Shown: positions 1 to 11,338, numbered from the stretch's first letter. The stretch is DNA of 50,878 nucleotides from Amylostereum areolatum (GCA_012932865.1 SAXG01000033.1:421067-471944), one strand, 5' to 3'. Translations and numbers: made by a program. The notes: generated by a model from the letters alone, not told the origin.

Positions 1-61
1 TGTGCAAGGCTGACGCGTTTATATATATGCTTGCGCTAGCCTCTCCCGCAGTCGCACTAAG

Positions 62-98
62 CAAGCCAAGGAAGCTACTGTTTGAGGGCACGCTTTGA
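62..98 (+). CDS. RPC1: Last exon of an RNA polymerase III largest-subunit gene (partial, enters from the left)
   Basis: Only the end of the gene is inside the window. Positions 1-61 look like the end of the last intron (ttttatatat stretch, then cactaag acceptor). The final exon reads KPRKLLFEG followed by TL and a TGA at 96-98. The same exon ends the RPC1 pseudogene at 40921, where the preceding exon supplies NCGTST, matching the usual C-terminal pattern of fungal Pol III subunit RPC160. The assignment rests on that second copy. Whether this left-hand gene is intact cannot be seen here. It lies about 2.0 kb upstream of the HMG gene on the same strand. Confidence 0.6.
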
Positions 99-2043
99 TC
101 CGTCGGGCTAGGTAGTGTGGAAAGAATGTGTTGTGTATAAGGGATCGCAAGTTAATGTAGTTCTAAATCCTTTGTGATTGTTACTTGTATCAGTGTAACA
201 TCCTGGAGAACCCGGGCTTCTTTCTTTGGGATACGTGGTAGCAGGCGGCACGATGTTCAACGGATACGTCCAAGGTCTTTAGGCCTGAAATAGCAAGAGC
301 CTTCTTCGCTTGGCAAGCACTCAGAAGATCAAGGAAATGTGCAGGAATATCATGCGGCAATAGTAACAAGAATGAGAAGAGGCGATGGGACATAGGTGCA
401 ATCGCAGATCTGCGGGTGAGTTGAGACGTAGGGGGGGGAGCGAAAGTAAAGCCGGAAGCATGGGACCGTGGAAGTACCGAACGCGCGGCACGGAGACGAA
501 AAACATACAATAGATACCGTCATATCGTGTACACGAAAGAAAGTGACCGCAAAACGAAGACAACGGGTGGCGATACCAATCCGGGCCAGAGAAAACACGG
601 CGTATGCAAAAGACAACGTACTCGCCACCAGCGTCAAGCTGTCGGTGCCTGGCCTATAATCTGCGACATCTAGAGACGTCAAAACACCTGTCCCAATACC
701 ATCAGCATCACATCCAAACCACAGCAAATAGAGCACACCTTTAAAATGAACATAAGTCTCCTAAGTCTGTCCAAGGCCACGCCTCATTCTCCAACGTCCG
801 AGTGATACCCCACGTGCTCTCCACATGTCGTACGAGGTTAACGTTCTCGTAAGTGTATGGCGCCTCCCTTGGAGATGACCCAGTGGCAGCGGTTTGGGCG
901 ACGGCGGCGACGGTCACGGTCCTCGTTTGCGAGGCGAGAATCCTGGCCGAACGTTTGCGCTTGTGCCCCCGACGAGATGGTCGTCCGGAGCCTGTGGGGG
1001 TCACCGCGAGGACGAGAGGAGAAGAAGAAGAAATTGAAGATAAAGAGGAAAAGAAAGATATTGCACCAGGTCGACGACGGGGGCCAGCACCATTCGACGC
1101 ACGCCGACACGGAATTCATAAGAAAGCCATGCGACGCGCGACCTGCATGCGCGCGGCACACGACCGAGGTCGCATGCCAGCGAGCACACACACTTGAAAG
1201 TGGTGGGGCGAGGGCGGGAGCAGGGACGAAAGAAGGTACTTAGCGACGACCGAGGACAGGAGATTCCCACGCGCCATGCCGGCGGTGGTCTAAACCGGAG
1301 ATCCCCGCGCGCTGGCGCAGGCGCAGGCGCACTGGCAGTGGCAATCGCTTCTCGTCATCGTCGTCCTCGACCTCGAGCATCGGTCCCACGGCACATCCGA
1401 CACCGCGAATTGCGGCTTTCGCGACAGCTCCCAGGCAGAGCGCCGCATGCCTGCGCGAGCTCGCCTGCCTTTGCGTTAGCTATTCGTAGTCGGTCGACTC
1501 GGTCGCCGTCGTGGTTCCTATCTGGCTCTTCTCCACTTTTCCTTCCGCCCCTCGTCATCAGAAAATTGGACGTTTTCCTCTCACCACATGTCGCATTGTG
1601 CGGTCCAGGTTAGTCTTAGTCCAGGGTCTTCCTCAGCCGCGCTTAGATTCGGACGCCAATGCTCATCATCCCCCAGGTCTTTTCTACGCACGTCAACGAC
1701 GACGTATCATCTCCTGTCGACCGTTCCGTCGCCTATTTCTCTCAAGTTCTGCTCGCTGGGCTGCTGGGCATCGGCGGCGCACGTTCAGTGCTCAAACCAC
1801 GGGAGAAGAAGTCTGCAGAGGCGGAAAGGCCGAAGAAGCAACCGCCGCTGTCAATGTCTGCGCGTCCGACGGCCTGAAAAATCGACTCGTGACTGTCCAG
1901 GGACGGTGTCGGTGCACAATCGAATGTGACAAGAACGACGGCGGGACACTCGGCCGCGCCTCGTGTCCACGAAGTGATTATAGCGAGTGGTAAGTGTCTG
2001 AACACGCTGCCGCTCGTCGAGCTCAACAACGCCGCCGCGGTCG
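99..2043. other. Upstream intergenic region of HMG copy 1
   Basis: No convincing gene was found. Positions 99-740 are RPC1 3' flank. From about 881 to 1250 lies a purine-rich stretch (gaagaagaagaa around 1020) that belongs to a dispersed repeat, also found at 24180-24441, 24579-24835 and, diverged, near 50460-50790. The open frames at 853-1243, 1194-1613 and 1511-1993 overlap one another in several frames. That is expected of GC-rich DNA with few stop codons, and they show no domain. Confidence 0.6.
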
Positions 2044-2051
2044 TATAAAAA
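2044..2051 (+). promoter_or_regulatory. TATA box of HMG copy 1
   Basis: TATAAAAA lies 49-56 bases before the chosen start codon at 2100. It favours that ATG, or the more upstream in-frame ATG at 2062, as the beginning of the transcript's coding part. It is identical in the other two copies. Confidence 0.6.
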
Positions 2052-2099
2052 GCAGCCCATAATGCCCCCAACTGGCACCCACATTCGCTCAAGAACGAC

Positions 2100-3558
2100 A
2101 TGGCCGACCTCTACTATCCCATGGGCCTCTACGACCCTCACAACGGTACGCACACTCCCTTATCACACCCACGCCTCAAGGCAGATCCTGATCTCCCCCC
2201 CCTTCACAGATCCCCTGCTCACCACGTTCGCGGCGTGGTCATCCCAACCCTTGCAGTCATCCTGTCCCCCCGCCGGTCTTGGCCGGGACCAGTCCAAATG
2301 CGAGACAAGCACCCCGGATTTCTCTATCGATCTCGTGTCCCCCCCCGGTCTCTTCCGCGCGAGCCCCCCGACGCTTGACTCTTCCGTGCTCCCGCCTTGC
2401 GCGCCCAGCGACCCTTTCGACACTGACGGCGCTCGCGCTCGCTCTCTCCCCGGTCCCATACGAACTTCCAAAAACCAGGTCTTAGACCACGGCGCCCCTC
2501 CCGCCCATGTCCCGCGCCCTTCCAATTCTTTCATCCTCTTCCGCACAGAACTCTCGTCACGGTATCGAGACACCGTCAACTGCAGCAACCGCGACTTCAG
2601 CCGGTTTGCCTCCGGCGTATGGCGCTCGCTGTCGGACAAGGCCAAGGGAGCGTACAAGGAACGGGCCAAAGCGGCCAAAGCTGAACACGCTCGAAGACAT
2701 CCCAACTACCGCTACTCGCCCAAACGACGCTCGAAGACGGGACAAAAATGCGACGATGCCTCGAAAGATACCTCCGGTGTGCAGGGCCTCCAGCTCGTCG
2801 AGCTTGTGACGCGAGAAGTCGAGGTCGCGAACGCGGGCCAGGGCGGTGACAGCGACGCCTTTCCCTCCGCTCTCACTGTGGAAAATAGTGCTCTACCCGT
2901 TAATGCGACAACCCCCTCCTCTTCTTTTTGTTCTTCGCCCTCTCCGCCCTCTCCGCCCTCTCCGCCCTCTCCACCCTCTCCACCCTCTTTCCTCGCCCCT
3001 TCTTCCCCGTCCTGCCCCATATCCCCACCGTCCGTCTCTTCGCCGCCCGTTCCCCTCTCCCCCTGTGCCGCCGCCGAACCTTCTTCGCCGCCTTCCGAAG
3101 TGACTGCCTGCGATTCCCAGTGGGAGGCCTTCATCGCTGGACTCGCTGGCCAATACCATGACCAACGCGACGCCGCGTGGACGTCCGCTCCCATCCCGCT
3201 CTCGCACCAGTCGCCTGGGTCCCCTGCCAACGAGCTGATCGAGCCGTACGACATCGACTGGGAGAAGGTCATGGCGGAGATCATGGCGGGCCCTCCCGAC
3301 ACATCGTATACTGTCCAGCCGCCGCTTACCGCCAATGGCGCGGACGCTCCTCCCCTGCCCGTCGATGCACCCGCCGAGCATCCGTCTTTCCCACTTCTCC
3401 CACTCGGAAGCACGGAGCTCGATTCTTCCGACTTTTGGTCCAGCGCGCTGTACCCCTCAGCCTTAAACGAATCGTTCGACGCCGTCCCGAGAAGCGCGAA
3501 AGTCGGCTCTCTCTTTGAAGACTTGTCTTGGACCGAGTTTCTCGCCCTTTTCGATTGA
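2100..3558 (+). CDS. HMG-box transcription factor, copy 1
   Basis: Two exons, 2100-2145 and 2210-3558, around a 64-base intron (gtacgc...ttcacag), give 464 residues beginning MADLYYPMG. The HMG box lies at about residues 116-190: PRPSNSFILFR, then ANRDFS-like CSNRDFSRFASGVW, LSDKAKGAY and a basic end with HPNYRY. This is the MATA-HMG/Sox-type sequence-specific form known from fungal mating and developmental regulators, expected to bind the DNA minor groove in the nucleus. A Ser/Pro-rich linker with PPS repeats follows at about residues 245-300. The C-terminus DLSWTEFLALFD looks like an acidic-aromatic activation motif. I chose the ATG at 2100 over 2062 because it splices in frame with a good intron. 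The unspliced frame from 2062 also stays open (498 residues). The target genes are unknown. Confidence 0.85.
2936..2987 (+). repeat. 9-bp coding minisatellite in HMG copy 1
   Basis: About five units of ctctccgcc/ctctccacc encode the Pro-Pro-Ser run of the HMG protein linker. The unit number and the order of variants are the same in all three copies. That is informative because such arrays normally change length quickly. Confidence 0.8.
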
Positions 3559-5422
3559 TTGGGGCCGTTGCCATTGCATATGTCCCTTTTTTTTGGTCGT
3601 GCCCCTCTGCTTACTGCCTTCCTCGATATATTCGCCTCCACACCCCTCTCAAAATTTGTTCTTTTATTCCGACCCAAGCTATGCAAGTGCGTCTCCCCGG
3701 TTTCTCTAGAACGCCGCAATGCCGCGATTTGCGTTTTCTTCGAAGGAAGGACCTAATATTTACCTCTTTTTTACTTCCCCTTTTGATGATCGATTCCAGC
3801 GGTATCCTTCTTCTCCCCACCTTTCGTGTCATATTTCACTCGTTGTGAGGCTATGTTTTCGTACCTCCCGCTTGCGTCGTGCGGCCTGTTTGTTAATACG
3901 GTCCTTCTGTCCCCCTATCTCGGTTTCACAGTGCTCATGCGTGCTCACCTTGCCCACTTACGTCGATCAAGATGGTGTGTACGATGTGGCTTTTTCATTT
4001 TCTCACTGTATGTTACACGCGCAGCACGACCATGACTGCTAGCTGGAACTTCGGAGTGCTCGCACAGGTCTACCTTCGGAGTCGTGAGTCCTTTATTGGC
4101 ACTTTCAAGGGTGATACTAGGACCCAATCCCGCTCCGGAATCTAGAATGACATAGGCCACTTTTCAAACCTCAACACATCATTTATAACTTCGCATTGGC
4201 AAACAGATTGCAGGTATGAGAGGGATTGGTTCAGAATACCGGCAGATACAGTCGAAGATGACAATAAAGAGGTCACAACGAAAATCCGATGCCTACTAGT
4301 AGCGGACGGGAAGAAGTCGTAACGTCGCGAGGTCGTACCGTCTGTGTGAAAAGAACGGGAGACATCCTTACCAACAAGTAACTGCACACGGACAGGGAGA
4401 GAGAAAAGACGCGGGAGGGAATTCCTACGTGTTCATACAGGCAGGATCGTGACTTGGGCGCAGGGGGATGACTGAGACAGTGGAAAGTATGACTAGAGGA
4501 GATGAACCCGTAGACGGCGTGAGGACGTACCAGACAACGAACCGGACGGAACAGCAGAGGTCACGCAGCCTCCAGTATGTCGAGGGCGCGCAGTCAGCCG
4601 CCGAGGTGAGCGATACTAGAGACGTGTTAGATCGAGCAGGAGAGATCGAGCTCACCAGGATTTGTAGAGCCCGGCGAGACGGCCAAGATGGGAACGTGAA
4701 GCGTTGACGGCCGGGGAAGTTGGAGAAGCAGAGGACAGGGATCCTGACGGACCAAACACCAAGGACCCCCCGGTGAAGTCGAAGGAGCCTGACAAGGTAT
4801 AAGCGAAGAGGATAGAAAACCAGGGACACGTGGACTACCGGAAGCGAGAGAGGATGGCGCGCCGGGGGAAGGACGACGAAGGGGACGAGATGGCACGAAC
4901 TCAGGCTTCAGGTCCGACCGAAGGAAAAGGAACCTATGACCACAAGGCGTAATAGACAAGTGTACAGAGGAAGGGATCAAACATTTCAAAATGGATACAG
5001 AGAGAACAGCGGAGGGGAAGAAGTTATGTGTTACGCCGAGGTGTGTATAGAGAGCTTCACGAAGGACAGCATACCTAGACGAGCGCGGGGAGAAGAAGTT
5101 GAAGAGGAGAGCGATCGCGAGGTCGCTTGGACCTTGCTTGAACGGGTAAGAAAAAGTAGGATCCATGGATTGCGCCTCATTAACCCAGATCAAAAGGATT
5201 GCCAGAGAGACTAAGCGTATAGAGGTCGGCGGTAGAGAAGGGGCCAGACAAACTTGAACGAAAGACGGCGGAGTCAAACTTGAAGTATTGAACGGAGACG
5301 AATTACCTTTATGTAGGAAGGGGAGGTGTCGCCGAAGCGTGTTTTCTTTGAGACCAGGAATAAATCTAAACCATGGCAGATTAGTATCTGTTTGAAGTTG
5401 CCCTGATTATATTCGTTACTGG
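3559..5422. other. 3' flank of HMG copy 1 and gene-poor spacer
   Basis: Positions 3559-4158 are still inside the duplicated block and hold T-rich 3' flanking sequence. Copy 3 stops matching at the T-tract 3587-3594. From 4159 to 5422 I see no supported gene. A 216-codon frame on the minus strand (4627-5277) has proline/serine-rich low-information content and no domain, so I do not call it. Confidence 0.5.
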
Positions 5423-6657
5423 TTAAGTATAAGATGTGAAAATTGTATCTAAGACAACCCTTGGTTTGAGAACGATGGTTCGTTCCTTCCCTCCTGTGAC
5501 CCTGGCCAGCCCGACTTCTGTCGTACACATCACCCGCCTCTTCCCCTTGTCAGGCTGATTATGGCGAGGACCCGTGTAAGCATCATCCATGATATCTTCA
5601 TCGTGGTCATCGTAGTATGGGTGTTCTATGGGCTGGATTTCATGAACACCGAGATACCTCCCAAGCATCTCGTTGATATCGAAAGCTAGTCGTACCAACT
5701 CTGCCAATGGGACTCCAATCTTGTCCTGGACGACTGCCGCTGCGGTACCCGACGCAAGTTCATGTTTTGCCGCGATCAGAACATGGGAGAAAAGCCCTTT
5801 GATATCATTGGCATATTTCTTTTCGGCTTTGGGACGATCCCATGTTGTCCATCGCGCATGATGGCGCGTGAGAGAACACCATCTTCTTGCGACAAGGAAA
5901 GGTTCTGGAACATAGGTTAGTCTGAGGCCAATGATTTTTTAAGAACTTGGTACCGTTATCCCGCAAGGCATCATACACACTCAGGAGAAGTTGCTCGTCG
6001 CTCGAGCTACCAAAACACCACCGCATGAGGATACGACGCATCCGAGAGGACATGCATGCTTGAAGCGCAATTTGTATAGCAAGGACGACGGAAACCCCTT
6101 GATTCGTTAGGAGTTTCGACAACCCTCGACCCACGCGACTGCTGAGCACCACCAACGAGTTTGCCACGATGTTTTCGTCGGCAGGGAGGATGTTTTTACC
6201 ATCGTAAATGGCAGAGAGGGCCGTGGATATTTGCCTTATCCCATAGTTGAGGGCGCTGACCTGTTGTATCACGTCCACGTCCGTTATCTTCCCATCGACA
6301 GGGAAGAAATCTTGAAGAGCAGTTAACTCGATCGTTCGGGTTTGGAGAAGAGACTCCAGCTCTTGAATCTTGCGTTCCTTCTCAGCGGTGCGCGCTTTCT
6401 CTTCGTCAAGTAAACTTGTTTGAGCAAGGAGTAGCTGTCTCAACAACGCGGCTCCGTGTCTTATCGCCGCCATTTCCTTGGATTCACTCGTACTTTGTTC
6501 GTGAGCTACTACAGAATCGTCCTTGAGACGAATTACATCAGTCTCTACGGTTATGGAAGAGTAGGAAGACAGTACGCACTTGGAGCCCACGACTTGATCC
6601 ACCGACGACTGACGTGATTGGCGTATTGATGTTTGCATCTTCTTTGTGAGACGACAT
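5423..6657 (-). CDS. Uncharacterised coiled-coil protein, agaricomycete-type family
   Basis: Likely start ATG at 6657 (MSSHKEDANINTP...). A short intron around 6570-6530 joins to QTDVIRLKDD. An intron at about 5950-5902 joins the codon for N of ALRDN to EPFLVARRWCSL, after which the frame stays open to the stop at 5423. Residues about 60-100 are a charged coiled coil (LLDEEKARTAEKERKIQELESLL). Next come a motif beginning ITDVDVIQQVSALN, an ACMSSRMRRILMRW stretch, and a C-terminal part with WDRPKAEKKYANDIKGLF and GKRRVMCTTEVGLA. The layout resembles an uncharacterised protein family that I associate with Agaricomycetes genomes. No catalytic motif is visible and no function can be given. The start lies about 130 bp from the edge of the inverted-repeat element, which may have affected its promoter. 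Confidence 0.65.
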
Positions 6658-6783
6658 TGTAGGGTCTGTATAAAATATAAGAAGTCCCATGAGCCTTGAA
6701 GCTTGCGCTTGGAGCTTGAGGGTGGCATCAGAGGCTGACTTGCCTTTCCTGACAGTAGTCCCGGCGAATTCTGAGAACGGTTG

Positions 6784-6890
6784 TAGGTTCGGATCAAACC
6801 CCTCGACGTGAACAGACTCAGAGGGGTTTGATGCAAAGTAGGGGTTTTGCCGGGGTCAGGGGGGTGCCGATAAGCTACAAATTTCATTAC
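6784..6890 (+). repeat. Left inverted end of the DUF6589 element
   Basis: Contains the hairpin aaacccctcg...gaggggttt, followed by tgcaaagtaggggtttt, gtcaggggggt and tacaaattt. It pairs with 9749-9853. Confidence 0.7.
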
Positions 6891-6959
6891 TCCATATCGT
6901 AGCTCATTAGACTCACGGTCGTAACCTCGAATGTAACTCAAAAATGAAGCCCGTTCTAA

Positions 6960-9648
6960 GTTGTCGCATTGACATCATGTCTGATTGTCGCCGTCCTTCC
7001 ACCCCTCCGAGAAACACTCCCAGCTTTCCCAGCACACCAAAAGATTTCTTTTTAAACACACCCAGGCGTCGTAAAGCACCCTACTCTCCGATATCAACAC
7101 CTGCTTCGAGTCCCCGTCCTCAGAGTGCTAGTGGATCCCAGCGACCGTTCGCCTTTGCTATGCTGCACCTGAAATGCTGCTTCGAAACAACCAGTTCAAG
7201 CAGCTGTTCCAACAAATCGTTACGCAGCGCGTGGATATCGGAGTCGCTGGTGACATCATGATGGCGGCGGTGAGGATCGGCGAGCCCAAAGAACCACGAC
7301 ATCTCGTGTGAGAGTTTGCGTAGCACCTCAACGTTGGCAGAGGCCTTGTTCTGGATGTGCGAGATCGATGCATTGCTTCCCATCGCAGCGAACATATTCT
7401 ACGGAAAAAAATCAAGTTAACGAGCTTGATACCGACACGATACAGCCTCCTACCTTAATGAACCCATTGTTGTGTTCGAGGTAGAGGTCCGTTGGGATAG
7501 ATCTCCCCCTTTTCCCCCACCGGTTTACCAACCAAGTCCGTTCGACGATCTCCGCAAGTTTGGCCGAAAGCACATAACAAAACTGGGCTATCATCTCTAG
7601 GATCTCGTTCCCGTAGTTGTGGCATCCAGCGCCGCGCATCATAAACACCCAGACACGGTAGACAGACCACATACGTCCGACATCCGCATCTCGTATAGCA
7701 TCGCCGAACTCCTTAAACAAAAGGGCGTCACGAACGAAGAGGATGCTGTGTGCGGGAACATCATCCGCCACTTGAAGAGCCTGTTGCGCGGCCGATGTGG
7801 TTGCAAACCGACCGACAAGCTCGCACACGAGCCTATCAAAATCTTCCCATGAGGGATCCCATTTCGCCAAGTCCCCATCTGCGACACCACGCTCCTTGAG
7901 CAAAATCCTGTTCAATCAGAAGTTAAAAGATGTGAAGCACGACAATGGATATAAGACAGACATACCGTGCGCAATCCAAGATCCTTGCAACGAGTGAGTG
8001 ATGTACTAGCTCCTTGGCCTTGTTGTACTCGGGCTTACGAAGGTCCAGCTTGAAGCGTTTGAGTATACGACGGTGGGCATCAAGAGACGTGGGGTCCTGG
8101 TCTCCTACGTAGCCAACATGCGTGCGGTAGAGCATGTACATCGCGTTGAGCTGGAAATGAAACGGCATTGACTCGGATGCCTCTTGTACCCAGTCCAGGC
8201 GCGCAAAGCTGGAGAACTCGTCCATTCGCTCTTCGACCATGATACGGAGGTTTCGGATTGTTAGCCAATCTCCTACAATAAGCCGAAGCTGGGAGTCGAT
8301 GACCTGCTCCGCAAGCCCTAGCAATGTGGTGAATATGGTTGTGATGACGCGAATGGTCCCGCCGACAGAGGCTTCTTCCTCATTGAGCGCCGGAGGGGGA
8401 AGAACTGGGTTTGTTCGTGACCGAGACAGCGAACTCGAGGTTTATTCTTCTTAACCATCTTTCGGATCTGTTTCATCTCGGGATTTTTGGATTTCTTTGT
8501 CTTCTGGAATCCAGGCGCGTAACGCAGTAGGAGAGTACGGACTTAATGGTGCTTGGTGGCTTTGTCGAGGTGCCGCTGCTCGTCCGTTGTGATCTTGAGG
8601 TCCACAATCATCATCTTCTTCCGCCCCCCTTTAGTCCGCTCACTTCTTGAAAGTGCGGAGCCGAAGAGTGCGCGCGTGAATTTGCCGGGGAGAGAGAATA
8701 TAGCCGACATTGTTGCATTGATTTGTTCGGTTGCTGAATCCAGCCTTTGCGATGATTTGCGCAACGTGAAATTTATATTATCGTACACCAAACCCCACAG
8801 GTTCTCGGAGGAAGATATAAACTCCCGCGCTGTAGCGCGGGCGTCCTCAGTTAGTGTCGTTAAACACCGTTGTGTCGTACTACATGATGTGAGGAATTGC
8901 CAGGACGTAGACAAGGAGCATGGCTCACTCATAGCTGACCGAGATACCCATATGATTGAAGACGTCGATGATACGTTTGCCCGCCCCGGAACTTGAGAGA
9001 AATATTCCGACGACAAGTTGAAAGGCATCGGTGGCGCGGTTCCGGCCAAAGAGCAACATGCTGATGATAACCAGAATAATCTAGGGCATATTGAGAGAGC
9101 AGATATGATTAAACGGTTGAACGACCACGTACCCGTTCTGCCATTTCCTCCTTCCCCTCCTTGGTCCGTCTGTTCCACCGTTCGTAGTCGTTCTCCGCCG
9201 TGAGCAGGGTGTACAGAAGAAGCCACAGACAAGGAAGAACGCGCTGATATAAGCGCATGATCGAGGGCAGACCGAAGTTTGTCGAGAGGTAAGCGACGGT
9301 GACCTTGGTTGAGGAGAGACGAAGCTCGTCGTTGTGGTAGGTTCGAGTGGACTCCTTGACGAGAATTTGAGCAGTCCGCTTCGTCAGAGCTCGGTGAAGG
9401 CCGTCCCTGGACGCGTTAGGAACTCGTTGAAGCCAGGACTCGACGATGGCGTCGGGTCCGTAGGTCTTGCCCTCCGTGTAGCGCAGATTGTTCCCGACTT
9501 TGGTCTTGATCTCATCGTCGGTTGAGGCATAGAAAGCGAGAAGGAAGGTGTTCAGAGATGTGAACTTGTTGTCTTTGATGCATGTAAGAACATTCCTGAT
9601 CTTCTGGGTGTGTTGCTGCTGAGAGGAAGTGGAGGCGGGCTCGTCCAT
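6960..9648 (-). pseudogene. DUF6589-family gene, disabled
   Basis: ATG at 9648 (MDEPASTSSQQQ). Recognisable family blocks follow in order: LWGLVYDNINFTLRKSSQRL and EQINATMSAIFSLPGKFTR (about 8815-8660), VGDWLTIRNLR and MPFHFQLNAMYMLYRTHVG (about 8275-8115), LEHNNGFIK and MRGAGCHNYGNE (about 7630-7460), and a tail near 7395-6960. A good intron (tat ga|gtgagc...catgtag|t acg) precedes the DNINF block. Two lesions break it: an in-frame TAA at 8545-8543 between KATKHH and VRTLLLRYAPG, and a one-base loss in a C-run near 8400 between LGHEQTQFFPL and ALNEEEASV. DUF6589 is widespread in Agaricomycetes; its biochemical role is not established. The gene fills the space between the inverted ends. Confidence 0.75.
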
Positions 9649-9748
9649 GCTCGCGGCGGGAGGCAAGTGCGGAAACGACGCAGGACCTTCACTGGAGCTT
9701 CACTGACACTACAGATTTCTTATGGATGGAAACGTAGCGAAGTGTACG

Positions 9749-9853
9749 AATTTGTAGTACCCCCCTGACCCCCATCAAAACCCCTACTTTGCGACGAGAC
9801 CCTCTCGCGGAGCCTGCGGAGCCTGCGGAGCCGAGGGTCTTGATCCGAGACTA
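9749..9853 (-). repeat. Right inverted end of the DUF6589 element
   Basis: Reverse complement of the left end over its core. It carries a local three-unit gcggagcct repeat (about 9807-9833) between the two arms of its hairpin, so the loop differs from the left end while the arms are kept. Confidence 0.7.
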
Positions 9854-11338
9854 GCCTTCAACTCTTGCTCGCTCACAGTTGTTCATGCAGGAGGATTTGG
9901 GCAGCGAACACGGTTCAGTTCATGAGGCAGATCGGTTCATCTGCAAGCGGTCAATGGACACTACAAATATTTGAATCCATATACAACCGAGTGCTCGTGG
10001 TCGTCCCTGAATCATTGGGGTACAAGAGACCAGGTACTAACTAGCTCAGTCTCACCACGTTCGTCTTCTTTCTTTTCTTCTCTCTTCTCCATCCTCAACG
10101 ATAACGGCTACTTCCGACCAGATCTACCCTTTTCCGCCGACCCCTCGTGTCTCAGCATGCATGCGACTAGCTCCCAGCCAACCTACATGTACGTCCACTC
10201 GACAATCATTTATTTCTCAGCACGCTGAATGCCTGTACCTTGCAAATGTATCCACTGGCGACGACAGACCACCATCGTGGGCGCCTCGCCGTGCTCTCTG
10301 TTCTGACGACCGTATCAGACCCCGAGGTCGCGCGGCGCCACGGACGTACTATACCCTCGTTATCATCGACCTGCGACCAGATCGTCGGCGTCGGCGCCGC
10401 CATCTTCGAACGCAAGCTCCTCCGCGGGCTCGGGACAGTCAGACCCCTCGAGGGCATTGCGGTCGACATTGACAATCGGCAGCAGGGGAAGCCAGGCCCT
10501 CACACGCATCAGCAAGACGAGCGGGTGCTACAAGTTCTTCTTGGAACTGAATTACTTTAAGGACTAGTCGACTCTGGCTTCGACAACACGGTGTCTCAAT
10601 CAAACATCCCGTTTTTCCCCGACGATCTTCAGCAAGGGGCCGTGCTATACTTCTGCTAGGTGCGTATCTCCGCTAGTGCTCGCGTCAGACCACGCTCATC
10701 CAGGGTATTCGGGTTTTCTCGGCGATCCAAGGTCTCTGGCCATGCGTTCAAGCTGCGAATTCCTCCACGTTGCAGCTACTGGTCGTCACTCGCCATGGCA
10801 CGTACGTCCTCGTTTATGTCCTTCACCTCCGTTGCCATGTACAAATCGACGGGCAGCTTCGGTTCTAAAACGAAGGCTTTGGCGCACTCATCGGTCGGGT
10901 GCCCGTCGAACGATATCTCCCTTTACTGTTACTGGCGCCATGCTGATCGGCATCCAGGTCCTGTTGAAGATATACCAGAGCAATGGTTATTCACAACATG
11001 TGCCCCATTATAGACAGTAGTTCTCTCGTCGCTACAGAATTTTCACGGACCTTTCCTCTGGCGGGGGGTCGTGTGTACATATCCAGGCGTTTCCTTGTAA
11101 TGCACTTAACGCATATGCCTTGCCCGTGTACATATGACTCTTTCATGCGGTGGGCGAAGAGGGTGGACGGCAATTCGAAGATAGGCTCAGGTGAACTCGA
11201 GGTAGGAAAGTTACATTGCCACATAGGAACTCGATGTCTAAGTTGAACATATCATACACGTCGAATATTTGAATACGTCCCCGCAAAAGTCGTAAGTATG
11301 TCTGAGCCGTAGATTGGAGAAGGATGGGAAGGCCTGTA
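9854..11338. other. Spacer with unassigned coding-like fragments
   Basis: On the minus strand, 10905-10690 can be read as two exons joined by gtacgt...cgcag, with text such as LEPKLPVDLYMATEVKDINED and LERMARDLGSPRKPEYPG. On the plus strand, 10240-10640 has LAVLSVLTTVSDPEVARR. I recognise neither and neither gives a complete gene. Possibly decayed genes. Nothing was seen in 11040-11338. Confidence 0.3.

Larger units (their letters stand above)
1..4158 (+). repeat. Segmental duplication, copy 1 of the HMG-box block
   Basis: Positions 881-4158 recur exactly inverted at 21258-24535 (coordinates sum to 25416 throughout, so no net indel). Positions about 741-3592 recur directly at 41557-44408 (constant offset 40816). 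Positions 20-740 also recur in copy 3, but with six small indels such as a 5-base loss at a tgtgt run and single-base homopolymer changes. The first 20 bases differ at several sites, so homology continues but decays leftward. Translations of the shared parts are identical in every frame compared. This copy therefore shares its left side with copy 3 and its right side with copy 2. The window edge truncates it. Confidence 0.95.
6784..9853. mobile_element. Candidate DNA element with long inverted ends enclosing a DUF6589 gene
   Basis: The two ends are imperfect inverted copies of about 100 bp. Left: tag..tcggatcaaacccctcg, then gaggggttt, tgcaaagtaggggtttt, gtcaggggggt, tacaaattt (6784-6890). 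Right, read inward: ctagtctcggatcaa, gaccctcgg, gagggtct, gcaaagtaggggtttt, gtcaggggggt, tacaaatt (9853-9749). Each end also contains its own small palindrome (aacccctc/gaggggtt on the left, agaccctcg/cgagagggtct on the right). The only gene between them is the DUF6589 relic. No clear target-site duplication is visible outside either end, so transposition is inferred, not shown. Confidence 0.6.

Noticed and set aside
2712..3719. 335-codon open frame antisense to HMG copy 1 (also in copies 2 and 3)
   Set aside because: It is Gly/Glu-rich only because it mirrors the Pro/Ser-coding strand, and it has no domain or splice logic. The HMG gene explains the region.
5805..6941. Longer N-terminus of the coiled-coil gene starting at 6941
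   Set aside because: The extra residues come from the inverted end of the DUF6589 element. The ATG at 6657 splices well and avoids it.
6944..7261. Ser/Pro-rich plus-strand frame
   Set aside because: It is antisense to the C-terminal part of the DUF6589 gene.
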